Assembly: GCF_014652235.1 (NCBI RefSeq)
Contig: NZ_BMYK01000022.1
Span: forward strand, 1 to 64,000
Length of the DNA: 64,000 nucleotides
Source: Pseudorhodoferax aquiterrae
Lineage (GTDB): Bacteria; Pseudomonadota; Gammaproteobacteria; Burkholderiales; Burkholderiaceae_C
Direction: 5' to 3'
Shown: positions 25,863 to 35,270 of the stretch, piece by piece
Position numbering within the stretch: position 1 is the stretch's first letter
How the letters are laid out: the number at the start of each line of letters is the position of its first letter
Notes under the pieces: model-generated
Database searches by the model: none
Told to the model about the DNA's origin: nothing
Seen by the model: only the letters and a program-made list of their open reading frames with translations
Program-made: the position numbers and the translations under genes

Positions 25863-27815
25863 TCAGGCCGCTTCCAGCAGCAGCGCGCCGTGCCCGGCCT
25901 GCGTGCGGAACACCGCCACGCCTTCGACCAGTTCGCCCGCCTGGCTGCGCAGGCTGCTCGCCGCAGCGGCCATCTGCTCGACCAGCGCGGCGTTCTGCTG
26001 CGTGGTCTGGTCCATCTGCGCGATGGCCTCGCCGACCTGGGCCACGCCCTGCGACTGTTCCTGGCTGGCGGCGCTGATCGCGGCGATCAGGTCGGACACG
26101 CGGCGCACGGCGGCCAGCAGTTCCTGCATGGTGGTGCCGGCCCGGCCGGCCAGCGCATGGCCGGCGTCCACGCCCTGCACGCTGTCGGTGATCAGGGCCT
26201 TGATCTCCTTGGCCGCATCGGCGCTGCGCTTGGCCAGCAGGCGCACCTCGCTCGCGACGACGGCGAAGCCGCGGCCCTGCTCGCCGGCGCGCGCCGCCTC
26301 CACGGCCGCGTTGAGCGCCAGGATGTTGGTCTGGAACGCGATCGCGTCGATCACGCCGATGATGTCGGCGATGCGGCCCGAGGCGGCATGGATGCCCTGC
26401 ATGGTCCGCACCATCTGCGCCACCACCGCGCCGCCCTGCTCGGCCACGCCGCTGGCGTCCTGCGCCAGCGCCTTGGCCTGGCGCGCCGTGTCGGCGTTCT
26501 GGCGCACGGTGGCCGTCATCTGCTCCATCGAGGCGGCAGTCTGCTGCAGCGCGCTGGCCTGGCTCTCGGTGCGGGCCGACAGGTCGTTGTTGCCCTGGGC
26601 GATCTCGGCGCTGGCCGTGGCCACGCCGTCGGCATTGCCGCGCACGCGCACCACCACCGCGGTGAGTTGCGCGCGCATGGCCAGCAGCGCGGCGATCAGG
26701 CGGCCGACCTCGTCGGTGCCGTGCGCGATGGGCGGGCCGGCGAGGTCGCCCTGGGCCACCGCGTCCGCCAGCGCGACGGCCTGTGCCATGGGGCGGGTGA
26801 TGGAGCGCACGAACGCCGCCATCAACCCGCCTGCGAGCAGCAGCGCCAGCAACAGAGACAGGCCGGTCCACAGCAAGGCGCGGCGCTGGTCCACGATGCG
26901 CTGCTGCAGTGCCGCGTCCAGGCTGGCCATGGCAAGGCCGTTGAGTTCGTACAGACCGTCGATGGTCCGCGTGAAGTCGTCGAAATAGGCCTGGCCCGGC
27001 AAGCGCAGCGTGGCCGCCTGCAGCAGCTCGCGCTCGGCCAGCTGCAGCGTGGCGTCGATGCGTTCGCCCTGCTGGCGCACCGGCGTCTCCAGCGCCTGCC
27101 GCAGCGCGGGCGCGCCGGCGCTGGCCCGCGCGAAGTTGCGCAGCGCCTCGCCCTGCAGTTCCTGCACACGGTCGCGCAGCGACTGCAGCAGCGCGCGGCG
27201 CGGCGGCGGCAGCTCGCCGCGCGCGAGAAACGCGGCGCCCTGGGCGCGCATCACCCCCAGCTTCTCGCCCAGCATGGGCGATTGCACCAGCGCGGCCTGG
27301 ATCAGCGCCTGCAAGGCCGGCTCGGGTTCGACCATGAGCCCAAAGCTCTGCAGCAACTCCTCGCCGATGCGCATGGCGCTGGCAATCATGGCGGTGTGCC
27401 GGGCCGTGCTTTGCGCGGCCTCCAGGCCGCGCGCGGCCACCTGGGCCTCGAGTTCCTGCCAGGTCTGGCGCAGCTGCGCCCAGGCCTGGCGCTGCGCCGC
27501 GGGCACCTCGGCTTCGGCGAAGCGCGCGTCCGCGGCCGCCAGCGCCTGGGCTACTGCATCGCGCGCCGCGGGCCTGCGCGCGGCCAGCACTTCGTTGCCG
27601 CTCAGCATGCTGGCCGACAGGCCGCGGTGCACCTGCATCCATTGCACGGTGCGGTTCAGCGCGGCCAGCGGCGCGGCGCCGCGGGCCTCGTGGCTGGCCT
27701 GCGCCAGCGTCTGCAGCGCGCCGCGCGTGTAGAGCCAGGCCGGCAGCAGGCACATGAGCACGCCGAGCAGCGCGAGGATGGCGAATTTGTGGAACAGGGA
27801 CAGGCGTTGGAGCAT
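25863..27815 (-). CDS. Methyl-accepting chemotaxis protein with NIT-like sensor domain
   Basis: This 650-residue chemoreceptor has a first membrane helix at about residues 12-32, a large periplasmic helical domain, a second helix near 310-330, a HAMP linker ([20 protein letters not shown]) and a full signalling domain with the hairpin tip [20 protein letters not shown]. The segment [19 protein letters not shown] resembles the start of nitrate/nitrite-sensing NIT domains. No CheA, CheW or CheR gene adjoins it and no flagellar promoter was recognised. It has no C-terminal CheR-docking pentapeptide. The start at 27815 has only a weak ribosome site. Confidence 0.92.
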   Translation of the reverse strand: MLQRLSLFHKFAILALLGVLMCLLPAWLYTRGALQTLAQASHEARGAAPLAALNRTVQWMQVHRGLSASMLSGNEVLAARRPAARDAVAQALAAADARFAEAEVPAAQRQAWAQLRQTWQELEAQVAARGLEAAQSTARHTAMIASAMRIGEELLQSFGLMVEPEPALQALIQAALVQSPMLGEKLGVMRAQGAAFLARGELPPPRRALLQSLRDRVQELQGEALRNFARASAGAPALRQALETPVRQQGERIDATLQLAERELLQAATLRLPGQAYFDDFTRTIDGLYELNGLAMASLDAALQQRIVDQRRALLWTGLSLLLALLLAGGLMAAFVRSITRPMAQAVALADAVAQGDLAGPPIAHGTDEVGRLIAALLAMRAQLTAVVVRVRGNADGVATASAEIAQGNNDLSARTESQASALQQTAASMEQMTATVRQNADTARQAKALAQDASGVAEQGGAVVAQMVRTMQGIHAASGRIADIIGVIDAIAFQTNILALNAAVEAARAGEQGRGFAVVASEVRLLAKRSADAAKEIKALITDSVQGVDAGHALAGRAGTTMQELLAAVRRVSDLIAAISAASQEQSQGVAQVGEAIAQMDQTTQQNAALVEQMAAAASSLRSQAGELVEGVAVFRTQAGHGALLLEAA

Positions 27816-27864
27816 GCGGTGGGCGCCGCAAGTTCCACGCCACGGCCAGGCCGTACGGCGCGGT

Positions 27865-29568
27865 TCAGGAACCGGCCGTCGGCGCGCCGGCCAGGGCCGC
27901 GGCCTGGCGCGGCAGCCGGCCGGCCCAGGTGGCGTCCTGCCTGCAGGGCGCATAGGCGTCCTGCGCGATGCGGTAGACGTGGGTGGACACGCCCATCAGG
28001 CCCAGCACCGAATGGAAGTAGTCGTCGTGCGAGACCCTCTCGTCGGCCCGGCCACGCAGGCAGCTGTCCGACAGCGCGGTCGCCTGCGCGAAACCGGGCG
28101 ACAGCCAGGTGATCCAGGGCACGTGCTTTTGCACGTCGGGCGCGATCGCGTAGGGCATGCCGTGCAGGTACAGGTTGTTCTCGCCCAGCGACTCGCCGTG
28201 GTCGGACACGTACATCAGCGCGTTGTCGGTGTTCGTGGGATTGCGCCGCAGCCAGGCGATGGCCTCGCCCAGGAACTGGTCGGTGTAGGCGATGGAGTTG
28301 TCGTAGGCATTGCGCAGCTGCTGCGGGTCGCAGTCCTGCAGCGCGTTGCTCGTGCATTCGGGCAGGAAGCGCTTGGCCGCGGCGGGCGAGCGCTGTGCAT
28401 AGGCCGGGCCGTGGCTGCCCATCTGGTGCAGCACGACGACGATGCCGCGCGCGCGGCGCGCCGGGTCCAGCGCCGCCAGACGCGCATCCAGCTGCTCGAG
28501 CATGGCGCCGTCCAGGCATTCGCCGCCGTTGCACAGCGGGCTCTTGGCGCTGGCGTCGGTGGCGCCGTGGGGCACGCGGTCGCACACGCCCTTGCAGCCG
28601 GACTGGTTGTCCAGCCACAGCACGGCCAGTCCGGCGCGCTGCAGCACATCGAGCAGCGTCTCGTAGTTGCCGCTGCGGCGCAGGTATTCCTCGCGTGGCA
28701 GGTGCGAGAACATGCAGGGCAGCGATTCGGCCGTGCTGGTGCCGCAGGACCAGGCGTTGCGAAAGCTCAGCGCGTTCTCGCGCGCCAGCACCGGCGTGGT
28801 CGGCCGCTCGTAGCCATTCAGCGCGAAGTGGTCGCTGCGCGCGGTCTCGCCCAGCACCAGCAGCAAGAGGCGCGGCCGTGCCGCACCGCCCGTGGGCGTG
28901 GCCAGGGCCAACTGGGCGTCCTCGCCGAGCGGCTGCAGCGGGCCGGCCTCGTGCTGGAACGGCCGCGCCGCCAGCCGCACGACCGACACCACGCTGGAGA
29001 CCGGGTTGACGAGGTAGCGCAGGTCCTTGTGGTTGCGGCTGGCCGAAGCGAGCGGCTGGAACATCGCCAACACCAGCGCCGCCAGCGCTGCCAGCGCCGC
29101 GAGCGAGAACACCGGGTTGCGCCAGAGCTGGCGCCGCAGCCGGCCGTAGGCCACGGGCTGGCGCCAGACCAGCCAGGCCGGCAGCACGGCCAGCCCCAGC
29201 ACGCCGGCCAGCAGTTGCCAGTTCAGCAGTGCGCCGGCTTCGCGCCAGTCGGTCTGCATGGCGTTGACCAGCATGCCGGGGTCGATCAGCGTGCCGTAGC
29301 TGCCCATGAAATGCCGCGCCAGCGCCGTGCTGAACAGCAGCAGCACCAGCAGGGGCTTGAGCGTGGGCCGCCAGGCGAACAGGCCCAGCAAGGCGGCCAG
29401 CAGCGCCCAGATGGCCAGCCACAGCGCGGCGCCGAAGGCCAGGCCGCGGCTGCCCGCGAGCAGATGGAGTTCCGTGAGGCGCTGCCACAGCGCGCCATTG
29501 CCCACCAGGGTCATCCAGAGGCTGGCGGCCAGCACCAGCCAGAGCGGGGACATCGGACGGCGCATCAT
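27865..29568 (-). CDS. eptA: Phosphoethanolamine--lipid A transferase, EptA/MCR family
   Basis: This 567-residue inner-membrane enzyme moves phosphoethanolamine from phosphatidylethanolamine to lipid A or core sugar, lowering surface charge and polymyxin binding. About five helices fill residues 8-170, followed by the periplasmic sulfatase-like domain. The nucleophile is Thr242 in [11 protein letters not shown]. Also visible are [14 protein letters not shown] and the metal site [11 protein letters not shown], plus several paired cysteines. Its ATGATG start overlaps the PAP2 stop and follows AAGGAG. The PmrA-like box lies upstream of the PAP2 gene, so the pair should be induced by the neighbouring two-component system. 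Confidence 0.93.
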   Translation of the reverse strand: MMRRPMSPLWLVLAASLWMTLVGNGALWQRLTELHLLAGSRGLAFGAALWLAIWALLAALLGLFAWRPTLKPLLVLLLFSTALARHFMGSYGTLIDPGMLVNAMQTDWREAGALLNWQLLAGVLGLAVLPAWLVWRQPVAYGRLRRQLWRNPVFSLAALAALAALVLAMFQPLASASRNHKDLRYLVNPVSSVVSVVRLAARPFQHEAGPLQPLGEDAQLALATPTGGAARPRLLLLVLGETARSDHFALNGYERPTTPVLARENALSFRNAWSCGTSTAESLPCMFSHLPREEYLRRSGNYETLLDVLQRAGLAVLWLDNQSGCKGVCDRVPHGATDASAKSPLCNGGECLDGAMLEQLDARLAALDPARRARGIVVVLHQMGSHGPAYAQRSPAAAKRFLPECTSNALQDCDPQQLRNAYDNSIAYTDQFLGEAIAWLRRNPTNTDNALMYVSDHGESLGENNLYLHGMPYAIAPDVQKHVPWITWLSPGFAQATALSDSCLRGRADERVSHDDYFHSVLGLMGVSTHVYRIAQDAYAPCRQDATWAGRLPRQAAALAGAPTAGS

Positions 29569-30257
29569 GCAGCGGCTCCTTGGAGATCCATGCGCAGGTG
29601 CGCGAATGCGGCGTCGACCGCCCAGCCCACGGCGGCGCAGATCCAGGCCGTCCACAGCGTGTGGCTCATGAAATGGGCGCCGCGCAGCTGCTGGGCCAGG
29701 CCCAGCACCAGGCCGGCGGCGACGGCCAGGGCCAGCCAGACGGCGGCCAGGCGCGGCAGGTCGCGCCGCAGCGCGAACCAGCCCGCCACGTAGGCGAAGC
29801 CGGCGCTGGCATGGCCGGCCGGAAAGCAGCGCCCGGCCCCGCCGTCGCTGTGCAGCCAGCCCTGCCAGTGCGACTGGTAGCGGGCCACGCCGCCGAAGGC
29901 CGCGAGGTCCCAGGGACAGCTGGTGTGGCTGCCCGACTTGACCAGCGCCACCACGCCCGTGGCCAGCAGGCCGGAGAGCGCCAGCTGCAGGCGCCGCGCG
30001 AACGGCAGCCGGCGCAGCGGCCCGACCGGCCAGGCCACCGCCAGGCACAGCAACAGGCCCACGGCCCAGGCCAGCTGGCGCGCAGCGTCGTGCAGCACAT
30101 GGGTCAACCACCAGTTGCTCTTCAAGGCGAAGCCCGCGGGGCCGCCCATGTGCTGCGCCAGGGCCATGTCCCAGCCGCCCGCGTCCCACAGCAGGGGCAG
30201 CGCGAGCAAGGCCAGCACCACGGTGCCGGGCCCTTTGATTCCTTGTCGGTCTTGCAT
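29565..30257 (-). CDS. PAP2 family phosphatase, likely lipid A or undecaprenyl pyrophosphate phosphatase
   Basis: This 230-residue membrane protein has about six helices and PAP2 motifs: VKSGSHTSCPWDL (motif 1-like, lysine kept), CFPAGHASAGFA (motif 2) and RGAHFMSHTLW (motif 3, with its His). The aspartate that usually ends motif 3 is not present. Start ATG 30257 was chosen because the alternative GTG at 30281 lies inside the PmrA-type box. It overlaps eptA by 4 bp. A phosphatase acting on lipid A or carrier lipid fits envelope remodelling with EptA. The exact substrate is inferred. Confidence 0.85.
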   Translation of the reverse strand: MQDRQGIKGPGTVVLALLALPLLWDAGGWDMALAQHMGGPAGFALKSNWWLTHVLHDAARQLAWAVGLLLCLAVAWPVGPLRRLPFARRLQLALSGLLATGVVALVKSGSHTSCPWDLAAFGGVARYQSHWQGWLHSDGGAGRCFPAGHASAGFAYVAGWFALRRDLPRLAAVWLALAVAAGLVLGLAQQLRGAHFMSHTLWTAWICAAVGWAVDAAFAHLRMDLQGAAA

Positions 30258-30280
30258 GCCGGCGAGCTTCGGGCGGCTCA

Positions 30281-30297
30281 CTTAAGAAACCCTTAAG
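30281..30297. promoter_or_regulatory. PmrA (BasR)-type box
   Basis: CTTAAG-AAACC-CTTAAG is a perfect direct repeat with a 5-base spacer, the known PmrA recognition pattern. It lies between the divergent PAP2-eptA operon and the regulator-sensor-dgkA operon, 23 bases from each start codon, so one dimer site could control both directions. Confidence 0.85.
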
Positions 30298-30319
30298 AGC
30301 GCTCGGCACAATGGCGGCC

Positions 30320-31006
30320 ATGCGTGTTCTTGTGGTGGAAGACGATCCGGGCATCGCCCAGGGCCTGCGCCTGACGCTGGGCCAGCACGGCTGGGCCGTC
30401 GATTGCGTCGATGGCCTGGAAGCCGCCTGGGCGGCGCTGCGCGTGGAGGCCTTCGACGCGGTGCTGCTCGACCTGGGCCTGCCCGACGGCGACGGTGCCA
30501 CGCTGCTGCAGCGGCTGCGTGCGGCGCCCGCCGGCCGCCGGCCCGATGCGGCCACGCCCGTGCTGATCATGACCGCGCGCGATCAGGTCGCCTCGCGCAT
30601 CACGGGCCTGGACATGGGCGCCGACGACTACCTCAGCAAGCCCTTCGACGCGCACGAACTCGCGGCGCGCCTGCGCGCCGTGTGCCGCCGCGCGGCCGGC
30701 CGGCCGCAGCCGCTGCTGCGCCGCGGCACGCTCGAGGTGGACCCGGCGACGCGTCAGGTGCGCCGCGACGGCCGTGGCGTGGAGCTGTCCGCGCGCGAGT
30801 TCGGCGTGCTGCTCACGCTGCTGCAGGCCAGCCCGCGCGTGCTCTCACGCCAGCAGATCGAGGCCAGCCTGTACAACTTCGACCAGGCGCTGGAGAGCAA
30901 CGCCATCGAGGTCCATGTGCACCACCTGCGCAGGAAGCTCGGCGACGGCCTGATCCAAACCATGCGCGGGGTCGGCTACTTCGTGCCCGAGGAAGCGCAC
31001 ACGTGA
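30320..31006 (+). CDS. OmpR-type response regulator, PmrA/QseB-like
   Basis: This 228-residue protein has a receiver domain (MRVLVVEDD, phosphoacceptor Asp in VLLDLGLPDGDG, YLSKPFD lysine) and a C-terminal winged helix (SAREFGVLLTLLQASPRVLSR, then HVHHLRRKLGDG). The start is placed at 30320 because relatives begin MRVLVVEDD; an in-frame ATG lies at 30311. It overlaps the sensor kinase gene and faces PAP2-eptA across a PmrA-type box, so it is the likely activator of lipid A modification. Confidence 0.92.
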   Translation: MRVLVVEDDPGIAQGLRLTLGQHGWAVDCVDGLEAAWAALRVEAFDAVLLDLGLPDGDGATLLQRLRAAPAGRRPDAATPVLIMTARDQVASRITGLDMGADDYLSKPFDAHELAARLRAVCRRAAGRPQPLLRRGTLEVDPATRQVRRDGRGVELSAREFGVLLTLLQASPRVLSRQQIEASLYNFDQALESNAIEVHVHHLRRKLGDGLIQTMRGVGYFVPEEAHT

Positions 31007-32358
31007 CGCGCCGCCCCTCGCTGCAGCGCCAGCTGCTCGCGTGGACGCTGGGCGCGCTGGTCGCGGTCTGGTCGGTGTTCATGCTGGTCGGTTACCACAC
31101 CGGCGTGGAGGAATCCGACGAGCTGACCGACGGCCACCTGGCCAGCGTGGCCTCGCTGCTGCTGGCGCAGTCGGGCACGGCCTTCGAGGACCAGCGGCCC
31201 GATGCCGCCAGCCTGGGCGTGGACCCGAACCTGAAGGCGCACGACTACCAGCAGTCGCTGAGCGTGGCGATCTGGGACGAAAACGGCAGGCTGCTGACCC
31301 GCACCGGGCCGGCACCCCTGGTCGATTTCACGACGCCCGAGGGCTTCGCCACGCTGCAGCTGGGCCAGCCCGTCCGCGCCTGGCGCGTCTTCGTGCGCAG
31401 CGACGCGCTGGGCCAGGCGCGCAAGGTGGCGGTGCTGCTCAGCGTGCAGGAGCGCGACGACCTGGCCGAGGACATCGCCGAGCAGGTTGCCACGCCCGGC
31501 CTGTGGCTGCTGCCCATCGTCACACTGGTGCTCACGCTGGCCGTGCGGCGCGGGCTGCAGCCCCTGCTGGACCTCAGCGCGCGCGTGCGGGCCATGGACA
31601 TCCACCAGGCCAGCCGGCTGCACGCGCCGCCGCATGCCGAATTCCAGGCCATGGTCGAGGCGATCGAGACGCTGGGTGCGCGCTACCAGACCGCCCTGGT
31701 GCACGAGCGCGAACTGGCCGACACCTTCGCGCACGAGCTGCGCACGCCGCTGGCCTCGCTGCGCCTGCACGCCGCCTCGCTGCGCGGCACGCTGACGCCT
31801 GCGCAGCGCCAGGCCGCGCTGGCACAGATCGAGGCCGATGCCGCGCGCACCGCGGCCATCATGGACGACCTGCTGGCCCTGGCCCGGGCCGGCCGCGCCC
31901 AGCTGGCCGAGGCCGCGCAGCCGCTGGACCTGGCGGCGCTGGCCCGCCGGATCGCTGCCGAGCAGGCCCAGGACGCGTTCGACGCCGCGCACGAACTCGC
32001 GGTCGATGCGCCGGCCGAATGCCTGGCCAACGGCCATCCGGTGCTGCTGGAGATCGCGCTGCGCAACCTGGTCGTCAACGCGCTGGGCCACACGCCGCCC
32101 GGCACGGCCGTGGAGATCCGCGTGCAGGCCGAGCCACCGGCCCTGCAGGTGCGCGACAACGCCGCCGCGCTGTTGCACGCGGGCGCCCCCCGGCGCGCCG
32201 GGACCGTGCTGGGCCTGGGGCTGGGCCACCAGGTCGTGCAGCGCGTGGCCGCCGTGCACGGCGGCCACTTTCGCACCACCGGCCCGGACGCCGACGGCTG
32301 GCGCTGCGACACCCTCACGCTGGGCCAGGCGCCCGGCCACCACCTTCCTGCACCGTGA
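31003..32358 (+). CDS. Sensor histidine kinase, PmrB/QseC-like
   Basis: This 451-residue membrane kinase starts at GTG 31003, overlapping the regulator stop. Two membrane helices (about 12-32 and 160-180) flank a periplasmic region whose EESDELTDGHLASVASLLL segment resembles the QseC sensor start. The H-box is FAHELRTPLASL and the N-box is NLVVNALGHTPPG. The G1 box is unusual: RDNAAAL stands where DNGPGI is expected, while the later GLGLGHQVV is intact. ATP binding may be altered. It should phosphorylate the neighbouring regulator. Confidence 0.9.
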   Translation: MTRRPSLQRQLLAWTLGALVAVWSVFMLVGYHTGVEESDELTDGHLASVASLLLAQSGTAFEDQRPDAASLGVDPNLKAHDYQQSLSVAIWDENGRLLTRTGPAPLVDFTTPEGFATLQLGQPVRAWRVFVRSDALGQARKVAVLLSVQERDDLAEDIAEQVATPGLWLLPIVTLVLTLAVRRGLQPLLDLSARVRAMDIHQASRLHAPPHAEFQAMVEAIETLGARYQTALVHERELADTFAHELRTPLASLRLHAASLRGTLTPAQRQAALAQIEADAARTAAIMDDLLALARAGRAQLAEAAQPLDLAALARRIAAEQAQDAFDAAHELAVDAPAECLANGHPVLLEIALRNLVVNALGHTPPGTAVEIRVQAEPPALQVRDNAAALLHAGAPRRAGTVLGLGLGHQVVQRVAAVHGGHFRTTGPDADGWRCDTLTLGQAPGHHLPAP

Positions 32359-32765
32359 CCGACCGACATCCCGCCTCGCCCGAGAACTCCTTCGACAACC
32401 CGCACAAGCGGCGCCACGGCCTCGCGCGCCTGTGGCATGCGCTGCGCCATTCGGTCGATGGCCTGCGCGCCGGCTGGGCCGAGAAGGCCTTCCGGCTCGA
32501 GGCCCTGCTGTCGCTGCTGCTGGTGCCGCTGTCCTTCTGGCTGGGCCGCAACTGGGCCGAGGTCGCGCTGCTGGTCGGCAGCGTGGTCGCGGTCATGGTC
32601 GTGGAATTGCTCAACACGGCCGTCGAATCGGCCATCGACCGCGTCGGGCCGCAATGGCATGCACTGTCCAAGCGCGCCAAGGACCTGGGCAGCGCGGCCG
32701 TGTTGCTGGCGCTGCTGTTCTGCGGCGGGGTCTGGGTGGCGGCGCTGCTCGCGCGCTTCGCGTGA
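32355..32765 (+). CDS. dgkA: Diacylglycerol kinase
   Basis: This 136-residue trimeric-type membrane kinase phosphorylates diacylglycerol to phosphatidate. The family motif ELLNTAVESAIDRVG lies between the second and third helices. It starts with GTG 32355, overlapping the sensor kinase stop. EptA releases diacylglycerol each time it takes phosphoethanolamine from a phospholipid, so a kinase under the same regulator recycles the by-product. The N-terminal 30 residues are polar and extend beyond the E. coli enzyme. Confidence 0.93.
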   Translation: MTDRHPASPENSFDNPHKRRHGLARLWHALRHSVDGLRAGWAEKAFRLEALLSLLLVPLSFWLGRNWAEVALLVGSVVAVMVVELLNTAVESAIDRVGPQWHALSKRAKDLGSAAVLLALLFCGGVWVAALLARFA

Positions 32766-32772
32766 GAACCGC

Positions 32773-33129
32773 CTAACGCAGGCGCGCGCCGTCGCGCACC
32801 GATTCGATCGCGCCGTTGTACAGCCGCACCACGCCCAGGAAGTTGCCGGGCCCGCGGTCGTAGGTCCATTCCTCCATGGGCACGCACTGGTTGGCCAGCA
32901 CGGCGCCCGGCCCGTCCAGCCGGTAGGGCAGGACGATCCAGCCCAGCTGCAACATGGGCACGCAGACCGGCTGGCGGTACACGGGCTCGCCGCACTTGTG
33001 CAGCAGCACCAGGGGCGATTCACCCTTGCCGACGAGTTCGCCGTTGCAGCGCATCGACTGCGAAGCCCGGGCCTGTGGCACCGCCAGCGCCGTGGCGGCG
33101 AGCGCCAGCGCGCCAGCCAGCAGACGCAT
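32773..33129 (-). CDS. DUF2845 exported protein
   Basis: This 118-residue protein has a signal peptide (MRLLAGALALAATALAVPQARA) and a short mature part with four cysteines (MRCNGELVGKG, LLHKCGEPVY, VCVPM, NQCVPMEEW) as in DUF2845 proteins. It is probably a disulfide-bonded periplasmic protein of unknown function. The start could also be 33156. It converges with dgkA with 7 bp between stops. Confidence 0.72.
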   Translation of the reverse strand: MRLLAGALALAATALAVPQARASQSMRCNGELVGKGESPLVLLHKCGEPVYRQPVCVPMLQLGWIVLPYRLDGPGAVLANQCVPMEEWTYDRGPGNFLGVVRLYNGAIESVRDGARLR

Positions 33130-33237
33130 GGATCGGGTCGGAGCAGGACAGTGCAGCATGGCAGGGAGCATACGCCCCGGCGCAGGCGCCGGGGCCTTCA
33201 GCCGTGCCGGCACAAGGGCTCCTTGCGGCGCAAGGTT

Positions 33238-34119
33238 TCAACGCCGCGCCCGCCAGCCCAGCAGCTCGTTGCCGACCAGGGCCAGGATCACCAGGCCCCC
33301 GCCCACCAGCACCGACGGCCCGGGCTGCTCGCCCGCGCCCAGCCAGGCCAGCGCGATGCCGAAAATCACCTCCAGCAGCGCGAGCAGCGACACCTCGGGC
33401 GCGGCCAGCACGCGCGCGCAGCGCACCGCCAGCACGCAGGGAATGGCCAGCTGCACCACGCCCAGCAGGGCCAGCAGGCCGATGTCGTGCGGCGTGGCCG
33501 ACAGCGGCAGCGCGGCCGGCAGCGTGGTCAGCGAGGACAGCAGCGCGCCGACCAGCACGGCCGGCACCAGGTCGAGGTCGCGCCCGGCCGCATGGCTGCG
33601 CTGCACCACGGTCCAGTTCACGGCGGCGGCCACGGGCACGCACAGCGCGACCAGCGTGCCGGTCAGCACGCCGGCGCCGCCGCCGCCCAGCTGCCTGCCG
33701 TACATCCAGGCGATGCCGATGCCGGCCAGCACGATGGCGCCCCAGGTGCGCGGCGCGAGCCGGTGGCCCAGCGCGAAGCGCGCCACCAGCGCCGTGAACA
33801 GCGGCCCCAGCGCCATGGTCACGAGCACGTTGGCCACGCTGGTCAGCGTCAGCGCCAGCATGAAGGCGGTGAACATCACGCTCCAGCACAGGCCCGAGAT
33901 CCACAGCGCCCAGCCCGCTGCGCGCATGCGCGCCCACAGCGTCCGGCCCTGCAGCAGCGGCAGCAGCACGGCCAGCGCCACGAGCGTGAAGAAGCTGCGC
34001 CAGAAGGTGACCTCGAAGCCCTCGGCGGCCTGCAGCTGGCGTGTGACGACGCCGGCGATGGACCACATCAGCGTGACCAGGACCATCAGGAACAGCGCGC
34101 GCGTGTGTGTGAGATGCAT
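33238..34119 (-). CDS. EamA/DMT family transporter
   Basis: This 293-residue membrane protein has about ten helices in two EamA halves (start MHLTHTRALFLMVLVTLMWS). The ATG at 34119 has GGAG about 12 bases upstream, and longer frames run into the repeat element. DMT exporters move amino acids or nucleotide-like metabolites; nothing here fixes the substrate. The repeat at 34172-34400 occupies nearly all of its upstream region and may influence its promoter. Confidence 0.9.
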   Translation of the reverse strand: MHLTHTRALFLMVLVTLMWSIAGVVTRQLQAAEGFEVTFWRSFFTLVALAVLLPLLQGRTLWARMRAAGWALWISGLCWSVMFTAFMLALTLTSVANVLVTMALGPLFTALVARFALGHRLAPRTWGAIVLAGIGIAWMYGRQLGGGGAGVLTGTLVALCVPVAAAVNWTVVQRSHAAGRDLDLVPAVLVGALLSSLTTLPAALPLSATPHDIGLLALLGVVQLAIPCVLAVRCARVLAAPEVSLLALLEVIFGIALAWLGAGEQPGPSVLVGGGLVILALVGNELLGWRARR

Positions 34120-34171
34120 GTCGTTCTTGTCTCCGGCCAGGAGTCGGCCGGCCGCGATTGTGCGGCAGGCG

Positions 34172-34400
34172 CTCAGAACGTGTGAACGAACCGATCGCGC
34201 CCACGACGGGGTGCGGCGGGCCGCAGGCGTAGGCGCGGGCCGCAGCCCGGGCTCGTGCCCGGGCAAGGACCGCAACGCCCGCATGCGGCCTGGCGCGCCC
34301 CGGCCCGAAGGGCGGGGCCCCGAGCGCAACGATCATGATGGAAACGGGTGCTCATCGAGGGCCTCGCGTGGGTGTGAGCGGTTCGTTCACACGTTCTCAG
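34172..34400 (-). repeat. Intergenic repeat element, copy 2, complete
   Basis: This 229-bp element is bounded by 21-base inverted repeats (34172-34192 and 34380-34400) that agree at 20 of 21 positions. Bases 34172-34284 match copy 1 (1-113) at 106 of 113 positions in opposite orientation. The core has two GC-rich stems, and the longest frames inside resemble no transposase. Its end overlaps the stop codon of the IclR gene (34397-34399). The form suits a non-autonomous mobile unit or REP-like element. Confidence 0.85.
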
Positions 34401-35191
34401 ACCGCCAGCGGCGCCAGCGCCTCGCGCATGGTGCGCGCCACGAGCTGCTGGCGTTCGCGCGGCATGCGCGCCAGCGTGCTGGCCAGGCTGATGGCGGCCA
34501 CCGGCTCGCCGCGCGCGTCGCGCACCGCCATGCCCACGGCCAGCACGTTGCGCGTGGCGTGGTTGCCGATCACCGACCAGCCGCGCTCGCGCGTGGCGCG
34601 CACCAGCAGGTGCAGCCGCTCGGCCGTCATGCCGCCGTAGGCCGCCAGGTGCGGCGCATTGGCCGCCACGATCTGCTGCACCTGCGCGTCGGGCAGCGCC
34701 GACAGCAGCGCGAGACCGGCCGCGCCCACGCCCAGCGGCTGGCGCGTGCCGACCTGGATCACGAGCACCTGCACTGGGTGCGTGCCGACCTCGCGCGCGA
34801 TGCAGTGCGAATGCGGCCCGTCGCGCACGATGGCGAAGGCGGCATCGCCGAAGGCCGCGCTGACCCGGGCCAGCACCGGTTGCAGCCGCACTGCCATGTT
34901 GGGCTGGCCGGGGGCAGCGGCCGCCCGGCCAAGGCGCGGACCCGGCACGTAGCGAAAGCGCCCCGCCGTGGCCACGTAGCCCGATGCCTGCAGCGTGGCC
35001 AGCAAGCGGTGCACGGTCGCGCGCTCGAGCGCGCAGGCCCGGCACAGCTCCACCACGCGCAGGCCCTCGGGGCCCGCATCGAGCAGCGCATCGAGCAACT
35101 GCAGCCCGCGCCGCAGCGCGCGGGCGCCGCCGGCGTCAAGAGATGAATCGTCCGCAGAGTGGACGTTCTGGTTCGTGCTCGAGCGGGCCAT
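34397..35191 (-). CDS. IclR family transcriptional regulator
   Basis: This 264-residue protein has an N-terminal helix-turn-helix (ALRRGLQLLDALLDAGPEGL, then ERATVHRLLATLQASGYV) and a C-terminal effector domain with CIAREVGTHPVQVLV. The start at 35191 follows AGGAATTC. It diverges from the Bug receptor operon (35271-39398) across 79 bp and is its probable regulator, responding to the imported acid or its CoA ester. Its last codon and stop are formed by the end of the repeat element. Confidence 0.9.
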   Translation of the reverse strand: MARSSTNQNVHSADDSSLDAGGARALRRGLQLLDALLDAGPEGLRVVELCRACALERATVHRLLATLQASGYVATAGRFRYVPGPRLGRAAAAPGQPNMAVRLQPVLARVSAAFGDAAFAIVRDGPHSHCIAREVGTHPVQVLVIQVGTRQPLGVGAAGLALLSALPDAQVQQIVAANAPHLAAYGGMTAERLHLLVRATRERGWSVIGNHATRNVLAVGMAVRDARGEPVAAISLASTLARMPRERQQLVARTMREALAPLAV

Positions 35192-35270
35192 GGCGAAGAA
35201 TTCCTGCGGTCGGGAGCGGTGCCGCGCAGTGTGCCGCAGCCCCGGCCACACCACCCAACCAGGAGACGAC

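Noticed and set aside
34172-34400. Insertion sequence at the repeat
   Set aside because: At 229 bp with no transposase-like frame it is too small to be autonomous; no target-site duplication could be recognised.
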